64,000 nucleotides of DNA from Helichrysum umbraculigerum (GCA_949592205.1 CATIUR010000001.1:20818501-20882500); one strand, 5' to 3'; shown: positions 11,766-24,185, counted from the first letter of the stretch. A program made the numbers and translations. Notes: generated from the letters alone by a model not told the origin.

Positions 11766-12285
11766 CTAAGAATACTCCAGTGGTGGCGGCGGCGGCGATG
11801 GTGATGGTAGAGACGGTGATGGCGGAGGTGGGGGTGGTGGCGGTGATGGCAAAGGTGGGGGTGGTGGTGAAAGACGACTGTGCTTGAGTGGTGGTGGCGG
11901 TGGTGAGCGAAACCTACGCTGATTTCGAGATCCAGCTCGCTTGGGTGGTGGTGGTGGTAAACTTGTACGTAAACTCGGGGCTGTGCTCCACATTTGTAGT
12001 GCGGATGGTGGTGGAAGTGGAGCAGAGAATATATCATCTAGCTTAGGCGCTGGTGGCGATGATGGCCGCGATCTAAGCTTTCTATTTCGACCCGCAAAGA
12101 CATTTCCTACATGTAATTAAATGGTGAGTCATTTTACACGAAACAACAAAGCATATGTAAGATATGATAATAGATAATGTACCTGAATGTGGTTGAAATG
12201 AAGCAGAATTTGCTTGAAAAACATGATCAATTATTATGATCAAATATAGTAGAGTTACTCGATTTAAGTATAAAGTGGTCTTCAT
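11766..12285 (-). CDS. Small secreted proline-rich protein (extensin/HRGP-like), two exons, 147 aa
   Basis: Exon 1 (12285-12183) and exon 2 (12106-11766) join in frame across a GT-AG intron to give 147 residues and a TAG stop. Residues 1 to about 28 form a signal peptide with a Leu/Ile-rich core and an NSA-type cleavage region. A basic stretch (RNRKLRSRPSS) follows, then a C-terminal half rich in runs of 4-8 prolines separated by Ser, Lys and Arg, ending LEYS. Such proteins are usually exported to the cell wall and proline-hydroxylated. It lacks the Tyr-containing SPPPP cross-linking pattern of classical extensins and I do not recognise a named family. The run of prolines comes from a CCACC/CCGCC-type tandem array, so length may vary between individuals. 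A TATA-like box lies just upstream. Confidence 0.62.
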
Positions 12286-12320
12286 AACAATACTTGTTTT
12301 GATTTCTTCGAATGGTAATT

Positions 12321-12330
12321 GATTTATAGT
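12321..12330 (-). promoter_or_regulatory. TATA-like box before the proline-rich gene
   Basis: The minus strand reads ACTATAAATC about 40 bases before the ATG at 12285. A start site about 30 bases downstream would leave only a very short 5' UTR, so the assignment is tentative. Confidence 0.35.
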
Positions 12331-12670
12331 GTTGGTTATGTATTTTGTACGGAGCTAGTATTTGTAGCTTGGAAAAACAAAAAACTGATTATTTTAAGTT
12401 TAATAATGCATGTTTCAGATTTGAATAATTGACCATTTGAGAGTGATCGAATATTCTGGATCTATTATTGGGTGTCACAAATTGTTACAGGGTTCACCAC
12501 AAGAATACAAATTTAATTGTAAGACTACGGAAACTTTAAAATAAAAAACATATAATCACATGCTCTAGTCCCGGGTGTCTTCAAGTGATCTTCTAGCATT
12601 AGAAGAAGTCGTGTCCGGTTATCTTACATATCTGAATTAGCTTTTTTCAGTGTTGTTGTGGACTTGTAGG

Positions 12671-13314
12671 TAGGGGTGGCAATTCGGGTTGGGTCGGGTT
12701 GACGGGTTCGGGTTGGCGGGTCAGAAATGGTCAACCCGAACCCAACCTGATTTTAAAATCGGGTTGGGTATTTCAACCCAACCCAAAACCCGACAACCCG
12801 AACCCAACCCGACCCAACCCGAATTGCTAATAATTCAACAAATTTTCACATTATTTTTGAGTTTTCAGGTCGGTTTTGAACTTTTGGGTCAGTTAAGTCA
12901 CATTGATCAATCTTTTGAAAAAAATAGCTAATCATTTATAAGCATAAATAATTATAAATTTTTAAATTTTATAAAAAAAAAATATTATATCAATTTGAAT
13001 TGATCATCAAAACATCATTAATTCACTAACTTATATTAAAACGTAAAGATACCAAAGAAAAAATTATAAATCAGTAATTGAAAAGGTCTAAATTATGTGT
13101 CATATTTAAATTAATATAAATTTATAATGATATTAACTGAATTACGGGTTGTCGGGTTCAACCCAAAAATGAATTTGCTGACCCAGACCAGACCCAAAAA
13201 AATATCGAGTTGGCGGGTTTCGGGTTGACGGGTTGGCGCCTCAAAAATCCCGACCCTAACCTTATAATATTCGGGTTGGGTTCGTGTCGGGTTTCGGGTT
13301 GGTTGCCAGCCCTA
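12671..13314. mobile_element. Non-autonomous hAT transposon, 644 bp, with 8-bp target duplication
   Basis: Direct repeats CTTGTAGG flank it at 12663-12670 and 13315-13322. Ends are TAGGGGTGGCAA and, on the other strand, TAGGGCTGGCAA. Subterminal zones are arrays of GGGTT/CGGGTTGG units (12680-12830 and 13145-13305), and the AT-rich middle has no transposase. The family differs from the element at 7883 but the architecture is the same. Confidence 0.9.
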
Positions 13315-13386
13315 CTTGTAGGTACATATGGGCGTATAGTACTCCTTACTTATGGGGACATTGATCATAAGCTTGAGTACGATATG

Positions 13387-15438
13387 TATAACACCCCACA
13401 ATTTAAGACACAATTTTTTTTTTTTTTTTTTTAATTCGGAAGCGCAAATCCCATATATAATATATACATAGATGTCACGATATCACCAACCAAAACATTA
13501 CATATGTTCTAAAATTTAGATATAGTTACAAACGATAATTATCGACTGGGTGTTATTTAACAAAACAAAGTAATAACAAAACGATCAGAGTTCAACTTGG
13601 CAAACATTTCTTCAAACCATCAACACGTCCCAAACAACCCAAAAGTTAACCTGCAAAAGTATTGTGGGGAATTAGCACGAAGCTAAGTGAGTACACTATT
13701 TCTTACAATCTATCTTAACATAACAATCAATCTCAACAATTAACTAAAAATAAACAATCAAAACAGAGGATCGGTGGTTCTTGAGATGCCCTCAGTCCGC
13801 GGTGGCACTCCAAGAACACTTAATAATCAACTGCAGGCCAATACAGAGATTTTTACCGATAGTTTATTGCTATCTTTAACCAATATGGATTTATTCACAA
13901 CGAATGTTCATCCGACCCATAAAGATTAACCTATAGCAACTAAACCCAAAATTGACCTCTATCATTCCAACCTATCATGGAATTATTCACCAGCAATCAA
14001 TCAATCCATCAAACAACAAGTTTTATCAATAATCCTACCATCAACATAACGATAAATCAGTCAATACAAGCAACTTAAAATTGATGTAACTAATTGTTAA
14101 CACCAAGATTAAATTGTGAGAACCAGTCCACTCACCTGTCAGTCTCAGTCTTCAAACTCAAAAGTCTTATTTTATTGAGTCTTCGGTGTCTCTGTAAATG
14201 CACAGTAAAACATAAGTTAATAACTTGTTTCATAATTTAATTATGACTATACTCAATTACATTCATTGATAATCAAGAAATATCGATAACTAAACAACAT
14301 AAGGGTTAGATTCACACAAGTTCACAAAATCTCAAATTCTTCAAAATTACAAAGGCAAACGCGATCCAGCTAAAGGTGGTGGGATCGCGTTCCCAAGAAG
14401 AAAACTTTCTGTAACCATTTTACACTTTCGAACTCGATCCGGGTTAAGGTGCTGGATCGCGTTCCTATGAACAAACCAACCCGACTCAATTAAACACTGA
14501 CTAACGCGATCCGGGTAACTGTGGCTGGATCGCGTTTGAATGAACAAAATCGTTCTGAAACCAAATTTCACTATGGAACGCGATCCGGGTGATGGAGCTG
14601 GATCGCGTTCACACGTTTTAAAACAGAGGTTCAGACCTGCAACTATTCAGCTCGAACACAAAACCCCTTTTTCATACAATTCAGTTGTAATACACGATTT
14701 TTACAAGTAATTGGCCTCAAATATCATTCCTAATCATTGTACAACAACAAAGAACATCATCTAACCTCAATTTCACACATGCATCATGTATTCAACCTAA
14801 TTCAAATCAAGAACCCACTTTTATACTAGAAACCTAAGAAATTTGCATTTAAGTCAAGAACAAGAAGATGATGATGTTAATTTCAGTAACTACAATCTAT
14901 TCCAGTACCATTGATCATAAATGCATAAGTTTTCTACTTAATTTCACCAATTGAGCTTAAGAACACAATACAAGTACTTACAATGGAAATGGAGAAAACT
15001 AGATGAGCAAGATGAAGAAGAAGAAGATGAATTCAGTGGCTTCAACAAATTCACAGCTCCAATTTTTTTTTTTTTTTTTGATCACATTCAGATTTGCAGC
15101 TTGTTTATGAGTGTGTGTGTTCTTGGAGGTTTTTAACCAAAGTCAGGAAATGAAGGAAATAAAGGTCGACCATCACTCTTAACCTAACTCAAATACAGTG
15201 AAATATTATACCCGTCCTAAATCTATTGTCTGGAACCTCAATTTCAAATGCGAGAAAATTATTTTATTTTACCGTCACTTAAAATTATCTAAAACAGCTA
15301 ACATTTCGATAGTCACAATATTTTCTGAGGCTCATTTACCTATTAAATTTTAAATCAAACACATGTAATAATTATAAATCGCATAAATAATTTAAATAAA
15401 ATACCTTTTTCTCCTGGGCCCGATTTGGGGATGTTACA
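13387..15438 (-). repeat. TE-A 3' LTR
   Basis: 2052 bp, nearly identical to 20285-22330. In element orientation it starts TGTAACATCC and ends GTGTTATA, so the terminus is TG...TA instead of TG...CA. Both LTRs share this ending. It contains a CpG-rich hairpin array at 14358-14610. Confidence 0.95.
14358..14610. repeat. Array of four CpG-rich hairpins in TE-A 3' LTR
   Basis: Four units each have an ACGCGATCC-type left arm and a GGATCGCGTT-type right arm, separated by a loop of about 13-15 bases (GGGT...GCT in three of them). The best unit pairs 11 bp (GAACGCGATCC with GGATCGCGTTC). Spacing between units is about 60-75 bases. The same array is at 21250-21502. Confidence 0.85.
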
Positions 15439-15453
15439 AATCACCCCTCCTTA
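15439..15453 (-). promoter_or_regulatory. TE-A polypurine tract
   Basis: The minus strand reads AAGGAGGGGTGATT immediately before the 3' LTR start (TGTAAC), the expected position for the plus-strand primer of reverse transcription. Confidence 0.75.
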
Positions 15454-15473
15454 GTAAGATTTCGTCCCGAAAT

Positions 15474-16469
15474 CTAACTAGACACAAATAAACTAGGGTA
15501 TCTAACCCGCATGCTCTCCTCCGTTTCCCAAGTGAGATCCGCACCCAAACTATGTTTCCACTTAACCAAAACCATAGGAATTTCTTTTCTACGTAATTTG
15601 GTCACCTTTCTATCTAAAAGCTCGACAGGTTCCTCAACCAATTTCTTACTTGAATCAACACGAAGATCTTGCAAATGAAGGATTTGGGATTGATCCTCCA
15701 CATTGCATTTTCTTAAATAGCAAACATTAAATGTATCGTGAATACCTGCTAATTCAGGCGGAAGATCTAAGGAAACTGATTGTTCATTAATCACTTGCCG
15801 GATTTTAAATGGGCCAATATAGCGAGGAGCTAACTTCCCACGCTTACCAAATCTAATAACACCCTTCCACGGAGAAACTTTTAAATAAACTAATTCACCT
15901 TCAACAAATACAACAGGTCGCCTACGTGGGTCAGCATACTGTTTCTGTCTATCACGTGCCGCTTTCAGTTTCTCACGAGCAATCTTAACTTTGTCAGCTG
16001 TAATTTGAACTATATCGGGACCCGCAAACTGCTTTTCTCCCGCTTCTAACCAACATGTAGGTGTTCGACAACGGCGCCCATACAACATCTCATACGGCGG
16101 CATACCAATGCTAGAATGATAAGAATTATTATAAGCAAACTCTATCAATGGTAAGTGTGAATCCCAAGAACCGCCATACTCAAGTACACAAGCTCTCAAC
16201 ATATCCTCAAGTGTCTGAATAGTACACTCTGACTGCCCGTCTGTCTGAGGATGATATGCTGTACTAAGATTTACTCTGGTACCTAATTCACGTTGCAAAC
16301 TCTGCCAAAAACCAGAAACAAACCTGGAATCTCTATCGGAAACAATGGATAAAGGAATACCATGTCTAACAACAATCTCATGAATGTACAATTGAGCAAG
16401 CCGAGTCAACGATGCCGTCTCACTGGTGGCTAGAAAATGTGCACTCTTGGTTAATCTATCAACTATCAC
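15474..16469 (-). pseudogene. TE-A integrase core and C-terminal chromodomain-like segment
   Basis: 331 residues from VDRLTKSAHF onward. The integrase catalytic region is recognisable: SDRDSRF holds the second Asp, and the third catalytic acidic residue follows YHPQTDGQSE, where the usual Arg after the Glu has become Cys. The C-terminal part has the GKLAPRYIGPF segment typical of gypsy integrases and ends with VLVKWKHS and TWE, a chromodomain-like module used to target chromatin. It is separated from the upstream pol frame by an extra base near 16480, so it is not made as part of a full polyprotein. Confidence 0.9.
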
Positions 16470-16536
16470 CCATAATCATATCATTACCTTTCTGAGTGCG
16501 GGGAAATTTGGTAACGAAATCCATAGTAATATGCTC

Positions 16537-18003
16537 TCATTTCCACTCCGGAATATCTAACTGTTTCAATGAACCATAAGGCTTTTGATGTTCTGCTTTA
16601 ACCTGGGAACATATATGACAAGTCTCCACCATTCGCGCAACATCGGTTTTCATGGTTGGCCACCAATACAAGGGTTTCAAATCATTGTACATTTTCGTAC
16701 TCCCTGGATGCACCGACAACCTTGATTTGTGTGCTTCCGACAATATTAAATCCCTAAGTCCCCCAGTCAATGGAACCCAAACCCGAGACTGGAAAGTTTT
16801 CAATCCTCGAGAATCATCAATCAATAAATCTTTCCGTTTCAACAAAATCTCAGATTTTAAATTTTGATCCAACAATGCCTCTAACTGTGCAGCTTTCAAC
16901 TGAGAAATCAAATCAGAAGATATTTTCAAACGCATAAAATAAATTCGGTCGGAAGGTACATTTCGGCTTAGAGCATCGGCAACCACATTAGCTTTACCCG
17001 GATGGTATCGGATTTCACAGTCATAATCCTTAATCAACTCCAACCATCGGCGCTGTCTCATATTAAGTTCTTTCTGAGTAAACATATACTGGAGGCTTTT
17101 ATGATATGTACATACAACACAACTAGTACCGTATAAATAGTGTCTCCAGATTTTCAACGCAAACACCACAGCTGCAAGTTCTAAATCGTGAGTAGGATAA
17201 TTTCTTTCATGAGTTTTAAGCTGGCGAGAAGCGTAAGCAATAACGCGATCATGTTGCATCAAAACAGCACCCAATCCCGCATGAGAAGCATCACAATAAA
17301 CCACAAAATTATCAGAACCGTCAGGTAGTGCTAACACTGGAGCCTGACACAACAACTGTTTAAGAGTCTGAAAAGATGATTCCTGTTGATCACTCCACTC
17401 AAATTTAACATCTTTCCTAGTTAACTTAGTTAACGGGCCAGCAATCTTGGAAAAATCTTTGATAAACTTCCGATAATACCCTGCTAAACCAAGAAAACTT
17501 TTAATCTCAGAAGGAGTTTTAGGAACATTCCAATTCATAACGGCGTCCATTTTGGAAGGATCCACTTTGACACCATCCTTAAAAATAATATGCCCAAGAA
17601 ACTGTACCTCTCGGAGCCAAAATTCGCATTTGGAAAATTTAGCAAAAAGATGCTCTCTTTTCAAAATCTCAAGAATCAATCTTAAATGATGTTCATGTTC
17701 AGCCTCAGACTTAGAATAAATCAAGATATCGTCAATAAATACAATCACAAACTTGTCTAGAAAAGGTCGACATACACGATTCATTAAGTCCATAAAAATA
17801 GCAGGAGCATTAGTCAATCCAAAAGGCATAACTAAGAACTCGTAATGACCATACCGGGTACGAAAAGCAGTCTTAGGAACATCTTCCTCACGAACTCGTA
17901 CCTGATGATAACCGGATCTCAAATCGATCTTAGAAAAATAGGATGATCCCTGTAACTGATCAAATAACTCATCAATTCTGGGCAATGGATATTTGTTTTT
18001 CAC
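16537..18003 (-). pseudogene. TE-A reverse transcriptase, RNase H and integrase N-terminal segment
   Basis: 488 residues. The RT fingers/palm region includes YPLPRIDELFDQLQG, FRTRYGHYEFLVMPFGLTNAP and an intact catalytic FIDDILIYSK. The RNase H segment follows (VYCDASHAGLGAVLMQ, ADALSRN). The C-terminal part is the integrase zinc-binding region (HPGSTKMYNDL, CHICSQ). The frame ends at an in-frame TGA (16537-16539) where relatives encode Trp. It is one frame away from the gag-protease reading frame because of a single-base loss near 18055. Confidence 0.93.
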
Positions 18004-20141
18004 TGTTCTTTTATTGAGCTCTCTATAATCAATACATATTCGAAGAGTACCATCCTTTTCTTAACAAACAATACCGGAGCACCCCACGGGGAAGAACTCG
18101 GTCGAATAAACCCTTTATCTAACAGTTCCTGAATTTGACCCATCATCTCACGGATTTCAGAAGGAGCTAATCTATAAGGAGACTTAGCTACAGGAGTCGA
18201 ACCAGGAATCAAATCGATCTGAAATTCTACATCTCTTACAGGGGGTAAACCAGGTAATTCATCCGGAAAAACTTCCGGGTATTCAGAAACCACCGGAAAA
18301 TTTGACAAAGATTTCTTTTCTAACTTGCTATCTATCACATATGCCAAATAAGAATCACATCCCTTAGATAGAGATTTCCTAGCTTTCAACAAAGAAATCA
18401 ATGGTAGACTACCCTTTACTCGTTCTCCTCGAGCCATGACGTATGACCCATCAGAAATCGGAATTCTTATAATCTTTTTATGACAATCAATGTTGGCCTT
18501 ATTCAAACTTAACCAATCCATACCAATAATTACATCGAAACTAGGAATTGGCATTAACAAAAAGGAGACTAAGAAATTATGACCCTCAATAAGTATACTA
18601 GCTCCAGCTACCGATGTGGTAACAGGAACTAATTTACCGTCAGCAATTTCAACTTCTAATGGTTTAACAATCAAAGAGGGGATCAATTTCAGTCTATCAC
18701 AAAAGTTCACAGATATAAACGAACAATTGGCACCAGAATCAAACAATACACGAGCTGGTACAGAATTTATGAGAAATGTACCAGTGATGACATCTTCAGT
18801 GGTGACAGCCTCATCAACTGTCATTCGGAAAGCTCGGCTAGCGGCTACTGGAGGATTCTTCCTCTTTTGACCAGAAGATGATGAACCTTTACCCGTACCC
18901 ATACTCTGTCTCTTCGCCTCAAGACAATCCCCTGCACGATGCTCTTCTTTATGGAAATTCCAACACACGCTATTTGGGTAGGTATAATCCTTTGCAGCGT
19001 GACCAAAAATTCCACACTTAACACATCTAGATGTCTGGGGAGTACAAGGACCATTATGTCTAGCTCGACATCTATTACAATAGTTACTATCCGTTGGAAT
19101 ACCAGAATTCGATCTCCTGTTTTGTTGACTACCTTGACCTTTCTGTTTACTCGAAGAATCTCCTTTGTTTTTCTGTGAATACCTTTCTTTATTCAACACT
19201 CTTTTAGCCATAATATCCCCATCAACCGAACGAGCTAAATCATAAGATTGAGGAAGTGAACCTGCTAGTCTCACTGTGGTACGGTAATCAGGAGGTAATG
19301 TTTTCACAAAGTGATCAATTTTGGTCCGGTCAGTTGGAACCCACTGTTGCACAAACCGCAATTTATCTGAAAACTGCTTAATTAATTCATCAATCGTCAT
19401 TTGATCAGTCTTTTGTAAGTCAAGAAACTCTTGTCTAATCCGTGAAAGATTATACTCCGAGCAAAATTGCTTACAAATTTCAGCATGAAAATCTGGCCAT
19501 CTTATAGCATTCAACTGTTGTGGAGTTAATGGAGCGGTTATCGAATCCCACCATGACATGGCTTGACCCTTTAACAACTGAACCGTATAAGGTACCTTAT
19601 CCTCCTCCTCACAATGACATACATTTAGTTTTCTCTCTACATCACGAAGCCAGTCAAGAGTGACCGTAGGATCGGTACTTCCAGAATAAATTGAAGGATT
19701 GCAAGACATAAAGGTTTTAAGAGAACAACCTTTCTTCAACTGTTGGAAAGGTGGAATAGGTATTTGATAACTAGAATAACCAGACGAAGGAAAAGGACCC
19801 GAGGTCTGATAAGTATAACCCTGTTGCTGCTGTTGTGAAATAAAAGGATTAGATACCGGAATCCGTGTAGAAGATACTATAGGTGGTACATTAGTCGCAA
19901 TATGTGGACGAGTAGAAACTGGATGTTGAGAAGATTCAGCTTGTTCTCTCTGAAGTTCCAATACTCGATTCTCCAATCTCATAATATACTCTTGATCAGT
20001 TTCAGTTTCTCCACCGGCTAAATTAGATGTACCATTATGACCCTGATTCTCTGGCGGTGCATCTGTCCGCGAAGTATCGTTAAGAGTATGGGAAGGTAGT
20101 TCATTATCCGCCATATCTGAAATCACATCACATCTCAACAT
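18000..20141 (-). pseudogene. TE-A gag and aspartic protease
   Basis: The likely start is the ATG at 20112-20114 (MADNEL). The N-terminus has a heptad-like segment (LENRVLELQREQ), then a Gln/Pro-rich linker, then the retrotransposon gag capsid domain (WLRDVERKL, WWDSITAPLTPQQ, VQQWVPTDRTKIDHFV). Zinc knuckles follow, but each has lost one ligand: CVKCGIFGHAAKDY ends in Tyr instead of Cys, and CWNFHKEEHRAGDC has Phe for the second Cys. The protease has an intact DSGA active site (LFDSGANCSFIS) and ends near GMDWLSLN. The frame then enters RT (GFIRPSSSPWGAP) and breaks near 18055 in a poly-A run. Both knuckles being damaged suggests poor RNA packaging by this copy. Confidence 0.92.
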
Positions 20142-20269
20142 TCGTTAATAGTTAGTACTAGCAAACTAACTCAATCACCTATCGTAACTAAATCCCACCA
20201 CAGAAATGTTTGACCAACATGACTAAGTTTAGGATTGAACACTTTAAATGCTCAATTCCCCTAAACCAC

Positions 20270-20281
20270 GCTCTGATACCA
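20270..20281 (-). promoter_or_regulatory. TE-A primer-binding site (initiator Met tRNA)
   Basis: TGGTATCAGAGC on the minus strand, three bases inside the 5' LTR, complementary to the 3' end of plant initiator tRNA-Met. Confidence 0.92.
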
Positions 20282-20284
20282 ACT

Positions 20285-22330
20285 TATAACACCCCACAAT
20301 TTAAGACACAATTTTTTTTTTTTAAATTCGGAAGCGCAAATCCCATATATAATATATACATAGATGTCACGATATCACCAACTAAAACATTACATATGTT
20401 CTAAAATTTAGATATAGTTACAAACGATAATTATCGACTGGGTGTTATTTAACAAAACAAAGTAATAACAAAACGATCAGAGTTCAACTTGGCAAACATT
20501 TCTTCAAACCATCAACACGTCCCAAACAACCCAAAAGTTAACCTGCAAAAGTATTGTGGGGAATTAGCACGAAGCTAAGTGAGTACACTATTTCTTACAA
20601 TCTATCTTAACATAACAATCAATCTCAACAATTAACTAAAAATAAACAATCAAAACAGAGGATCGGTGGTTCTTGAGATGCCCTCAGTCCGCGGTGGCAC
20701 TCCAAGAACACTTAATAATCAACTGCAGGCCAATACAGAGATTTTTACCGATAGTTTATTGCTATCTTTAACCAATATGGATTTATTCACAACGAATGTT
20801 CATCCGACCCATAAAGATTAACCTATAGCAACTAAACCCAAAATTGACCTCTATCATTCCAACCTATCATGAAATTATTCACCAGCAATCAATCAATCCA
20901 TCAAACAACAAGTTTTATCAATAATCCTACCATCAACATAACGATAAATCAGTCAATACAAGCAACTTAAAATTGATGTAACTAATTGTTAACACCAAGA
21001 TTAAATTGTGAGAACCAGTCCACTCACCTGTCAGTCTCAGTCTTCAAACTCAAAAGTCTTATTTTATTGAGTCTTCGGTGTCTCTGTAAATGCACAGTAA
21101 AACATAAGTTAATAACTTGTTTCATAATTTAATTATGACTATACTCAATTACATTCATTGATAATCAAGAAATATCGATAACTAAACAACATAAGGGTTA
21201 GATTCACACAAGTTCACAAAATCTCAAATTCTTCAAAATTACAAAGGCAAACGCGATCCAGCTAAAGGTGGTGGGATCGCGTTCCCAAGAAGAAAACTTT
21301 CTGTAACCATTTTACACTTTCGAACTCGATCCGGGTTAAGGTGCTGGATCGCGTTCCTATGAACAAACCAACCCGACTCAATTAAACACTGACTAACGCG
21401 ATCCGGGTAACTGTGGCTGGATCGCGTTTGAATGAACAAAATCGTTCTGAAACCAAATTTCACTATGGAACGCGATCCGGGTGATGGAGCTGGATCGCGT
21501 TCACACGTTTTAAAACAGAGGTTCAGACCTGCAACTATTCAGCTCGAACACAAAACCCCTTTTTCATACAATTCAGTTGTAATACACGATTTTTACAAGT
21601 AATTGGCCTCAAATATCATTCCTAATCATAGTACAACAACAAAGAACATCATCTAACCTCAATTTCACACATGCATCATGTATTCAACCTAATTCAAATC
21701 AAGAACCCACTTTTATACTAGAAACCTAAGAAATTTGCATTTAAGTCAAGAACAAGAAGATGATGATGTTAATTTCAGTAACTACAATCTATTCCAGTAC
21801 CATTGATCATACATGCATAAGTTTTCTACTTAATTTCACCAATTGAGCTTAAGAACACAAAACAAGTACTTACAATGGAAATGGAGAAAACTAGATGAGC
21901 AAGATGAAGAAGAAGAAAATGAATTCAGTGGCTTCAACAAATTCACAGCTCCAATTTTTTTTTTTTTTTGATCACATTCAGATTTGCAATTTGTTTATGA
22001 GTGTGTGTGTGTTCTTGGAGGTTTTTAACCAAAGTCAGGAAATGAAGGAAATAAAGGTCGACCATCACTCTTAACCTAACTCAAATACAGTGAAATATTA
22101 TACCCGTCCTAAATCTATTGTCTGGAACCTCAATTTCAAATGCGCGAAAATTATTTTATTTTACCGTCACTTAAAATTATCTAAAACAGCTAACATTTCG
22201 ATAGTCACAATATTTCCTGAGGCTCATTTACTTATTAAATTTTAAATCAAACACAGGTAATAATTATAAATCGCATAAATAATTTAAATAAAATACATTT
22301 TTCTCCTGGGCCCGATTTGGGGATGTTACA
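20285..22330 (-). repeat. TE-A 5' LTR
   Basis: 2046 bp, the partner of 13387-15438. It carries the same TG...TA termini, the same hairpin array (21250-21502) and an identical 74-codon reading frame across that array (21239-21463). Confidence 0.95.
21250..21502. repeat. Array of four CpG-rich hairpins in TE-A 5' LTR
   Basis: This copy of 14358-14610 keeps all four paired units without a visible substitution in the arms, although the surrounding LTR has several differences. Confidence 0.85.
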
Positions 22331-22335
22331 ATATG

Positions 22336-22690
22336 TGACTGAAATCAGTGCATTATAAGAAATCAAATAAGTAAATACTCAATTCGATCTTTTAGTTTTT
22401 TTTCTTAGTCAAATTGGACCGTAGGGACCAAAGGTTCATCTACAACATCTAGTGGTGACCTCATGAAAACGTTACTCTCTAGGTCGGTCTGGTATAATCG
22501 AAGTCAACCGACGTACAGATAGAATATGTCAGCAAAACTTTAAAAATCACAATAAAAGTGATTACACAACACTACTGAAATATGTGATCTTGTTCCTTTT
22601 AATTAAAAATCGCATAACATCAGTTATAATAAAATTTTAGTTTTCGTTAATACAAAACAATTAGTGAATATTGAGATTCGAAAGAAAAAC
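22336..22690. other. Unassigned AT-rich interval
   Basis: Lies between the TE-A target duplication and the copia LTR. No reading frame or terminal repeat was recognised. It may be host DNA or the interior flank of the copia remnant. Confidence 0.4.
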
Positions 22691-23152
22691 TGTTACGCAA
22701 GAAACCTGATTTTGAATGATCAAACACAAGAACAATCACAATAGAACTGAATGAAATCAATTAGAGAACACACAGAATTAACGTGGTTATATCCAATCGA
22801 TGTGATTGGTTTAATCCACGGGCAAGAACCGATTAATCTTCTTTATTGATGACGGCACCAAGAAATTTCGTGCATTAGGGTTTACAATGAATATGTGTTA
22901 AACTTATATAGTATATCTTAATTAAGGAAACAAATCGAAACAGACTTGCTAATCACGCAGCGATCGCGTGGCGACCAAGAACCGTCGCACAGCGAACTCT
23001 GCAGCTTCTGTTTATCGCATAACGACCAATAATCATCGCATGGCGACCAAGCTTCTGATCAAACTTCAATAGCAACCCGTATCCATTGCACAATGAAGTC
23101 CTCCTTCCAGCAACCAAACTTAATAACTCAGAAATCAAGTCACAACCCAACA
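22691..23152 (-). repeat. TE-B: Ty1/copia 3' LTR, 462 bp
   Basis: In element orientation it begins TGTTGGGTTG and ends CGTAACA, and it is preceded by a purine-rich tract (AAGGTGGAGATTTG). It lies just 3' of a copia RNase H remnant on the same strand. It contains four CG-bearing units near 22961-23052 (for example GATCGCGTGGCGACC). The 5' LTR is missing, so no target duplication can be read. Confidence 0.75.
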
Positions 23153-23258
23153 AATCTCCACCTTGACTTAAAGTTACCTTCACTTGTCAAAGCCCAAAAC
23201 TTCAAAATTACTCCACCATTTCTTACAAACCCAAGATTACTTGTTCTTGACCACTCTC

Positions 23259-23651
23259 CTACCTCATGCGAATATTGACCAAGTCCAAGCATAGTTGGAA
23301 CTTGGCTCTCGGTAATACCTTAGTTAACATGTCTGCCGGATTCTCCTCGGTATCAATCTTCTGAATTAAGAATCTCCCACTTTCCAATATATCCCGAATG
23401 AAGTTCAACCGAATGTCAATATGCTTCGTTCTCTCATGATACACCGGATTCTTAGCCAAATTTAAAGCACTTTGACTATCACAAAACAAAGTAGGTTTCT
23501 CCACCTTCAAACCAAGACTCTCCATCAAACCATGTAACCACATGCATTCTTTAATACTTTCAGTCATTGATATGTATCCAGCTTCTGTAGTAGACAAAGC
23601 CAACCAAGGATCTAAATGATCCTCAATTATACTAGTAAAATGTTTCTTCAT
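23259..23651 (-). pseudogene. TE-B: Ty1/copia RNase H remnant
   Basis: 130 residues hold the C-terminal part of a copia polyprotein: LALSTTEAGYIS, LFCDSQSALNLAKNPVYHER, TKHIDIRLNFIRD and NPADMLTKVL, the usual tail before the 3' LTR. Upstream coding sequence is absent, and the N-terminal RNase H strand seems joined to the STTEA block by an internal deletion. It ends about 107 bases from the LTR, as expected. Confidence 0.88.
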
Positions 23652-24175
23652 TGAGTAAGGGTAAACATTAATAAAGGTGGAAGTTGTAGCTTTTATGCAT
23701 TTCAGCTATTTAAGCTTCTCATCAGATGGAAGGATGTATAGGTACAACTTCTCTTGCTTTGCTATTATTCAAGCTTGGCTTGCTAATTAGCTATATATAG
23801 CTTTGTATCCCTTTCATGGCAGGATATCTTTTAATTTGACACTTCGGTACGTATGTACATATATAGCTATTTATAGCTCTTATCCCTTTAATGGCGAGAA
23901 TAGTGTCATGAAGTGGCCATCCGCCACTTTGTGCATTTGATGTTTCACGTCATCTCAAAACGACACATCGCGTGATGGGATTTCACGTATTTGCAGCATA
24001 TTTGTTGTTTTGTGTGATGGGGTCTCACGACTTTGGAGTGGTCATGCCACTTATGAGTGATAATGTCTTACATCTTAACGTACTTGTTGCATTTGCACAG
24101 GTCTTCGTGGGTTTTTCGCCCAAGTCATGATCACTATGCATTTTCTTTTCTGTAGAAATTTATTGCCCTCTGTTC
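23652..24175. other. Unassigned sequence, possibly 3' end of an old retroelement
   Basis: No gene was recognised. Short similar blocks (GTGATGGGATTTCACG near 23973, GTGATGGGGTCTCACG near 24016) suggest decayed repeats. Its place beyond the TE-C gag fragment makes a TE-C remnant possible. Confidence 0.35.
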
Positions 24176-24185
24176 CTTAGAGTAA

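Larger units (their letters stand above)
13387..22330 (-). mobile_element. TE-A: Ty3/gypsy chromovirus (Tekay-like) LTR retrotransposon, 8.9 kb, defective
   Basis: Two LTRs of about 2.05 kb bound an interior coding on the minus strand in the order gag-protease-RT-RNase H-integrase-chromodomain-like tail. The target duplication ATATG lies at 13382-13386 and 22331-22335. The primer-binding site matches initiator tRNA-Met. By eye the LTRs differ at roughly 14 positions plus homopolymer lengths, implying a fairly recent insertion. Three lesions break pol: a one-base loss near 18055, a stop at 16537-16539 and a one-base gain near 16480. Confidence 0.95.

Noticed and set aside
14347..14571. 74-codon frame identical in both TE-A LTRs
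   Set aside because: Its repeats follow the CpG hairpin units, so it is most simply a by-product of the array.
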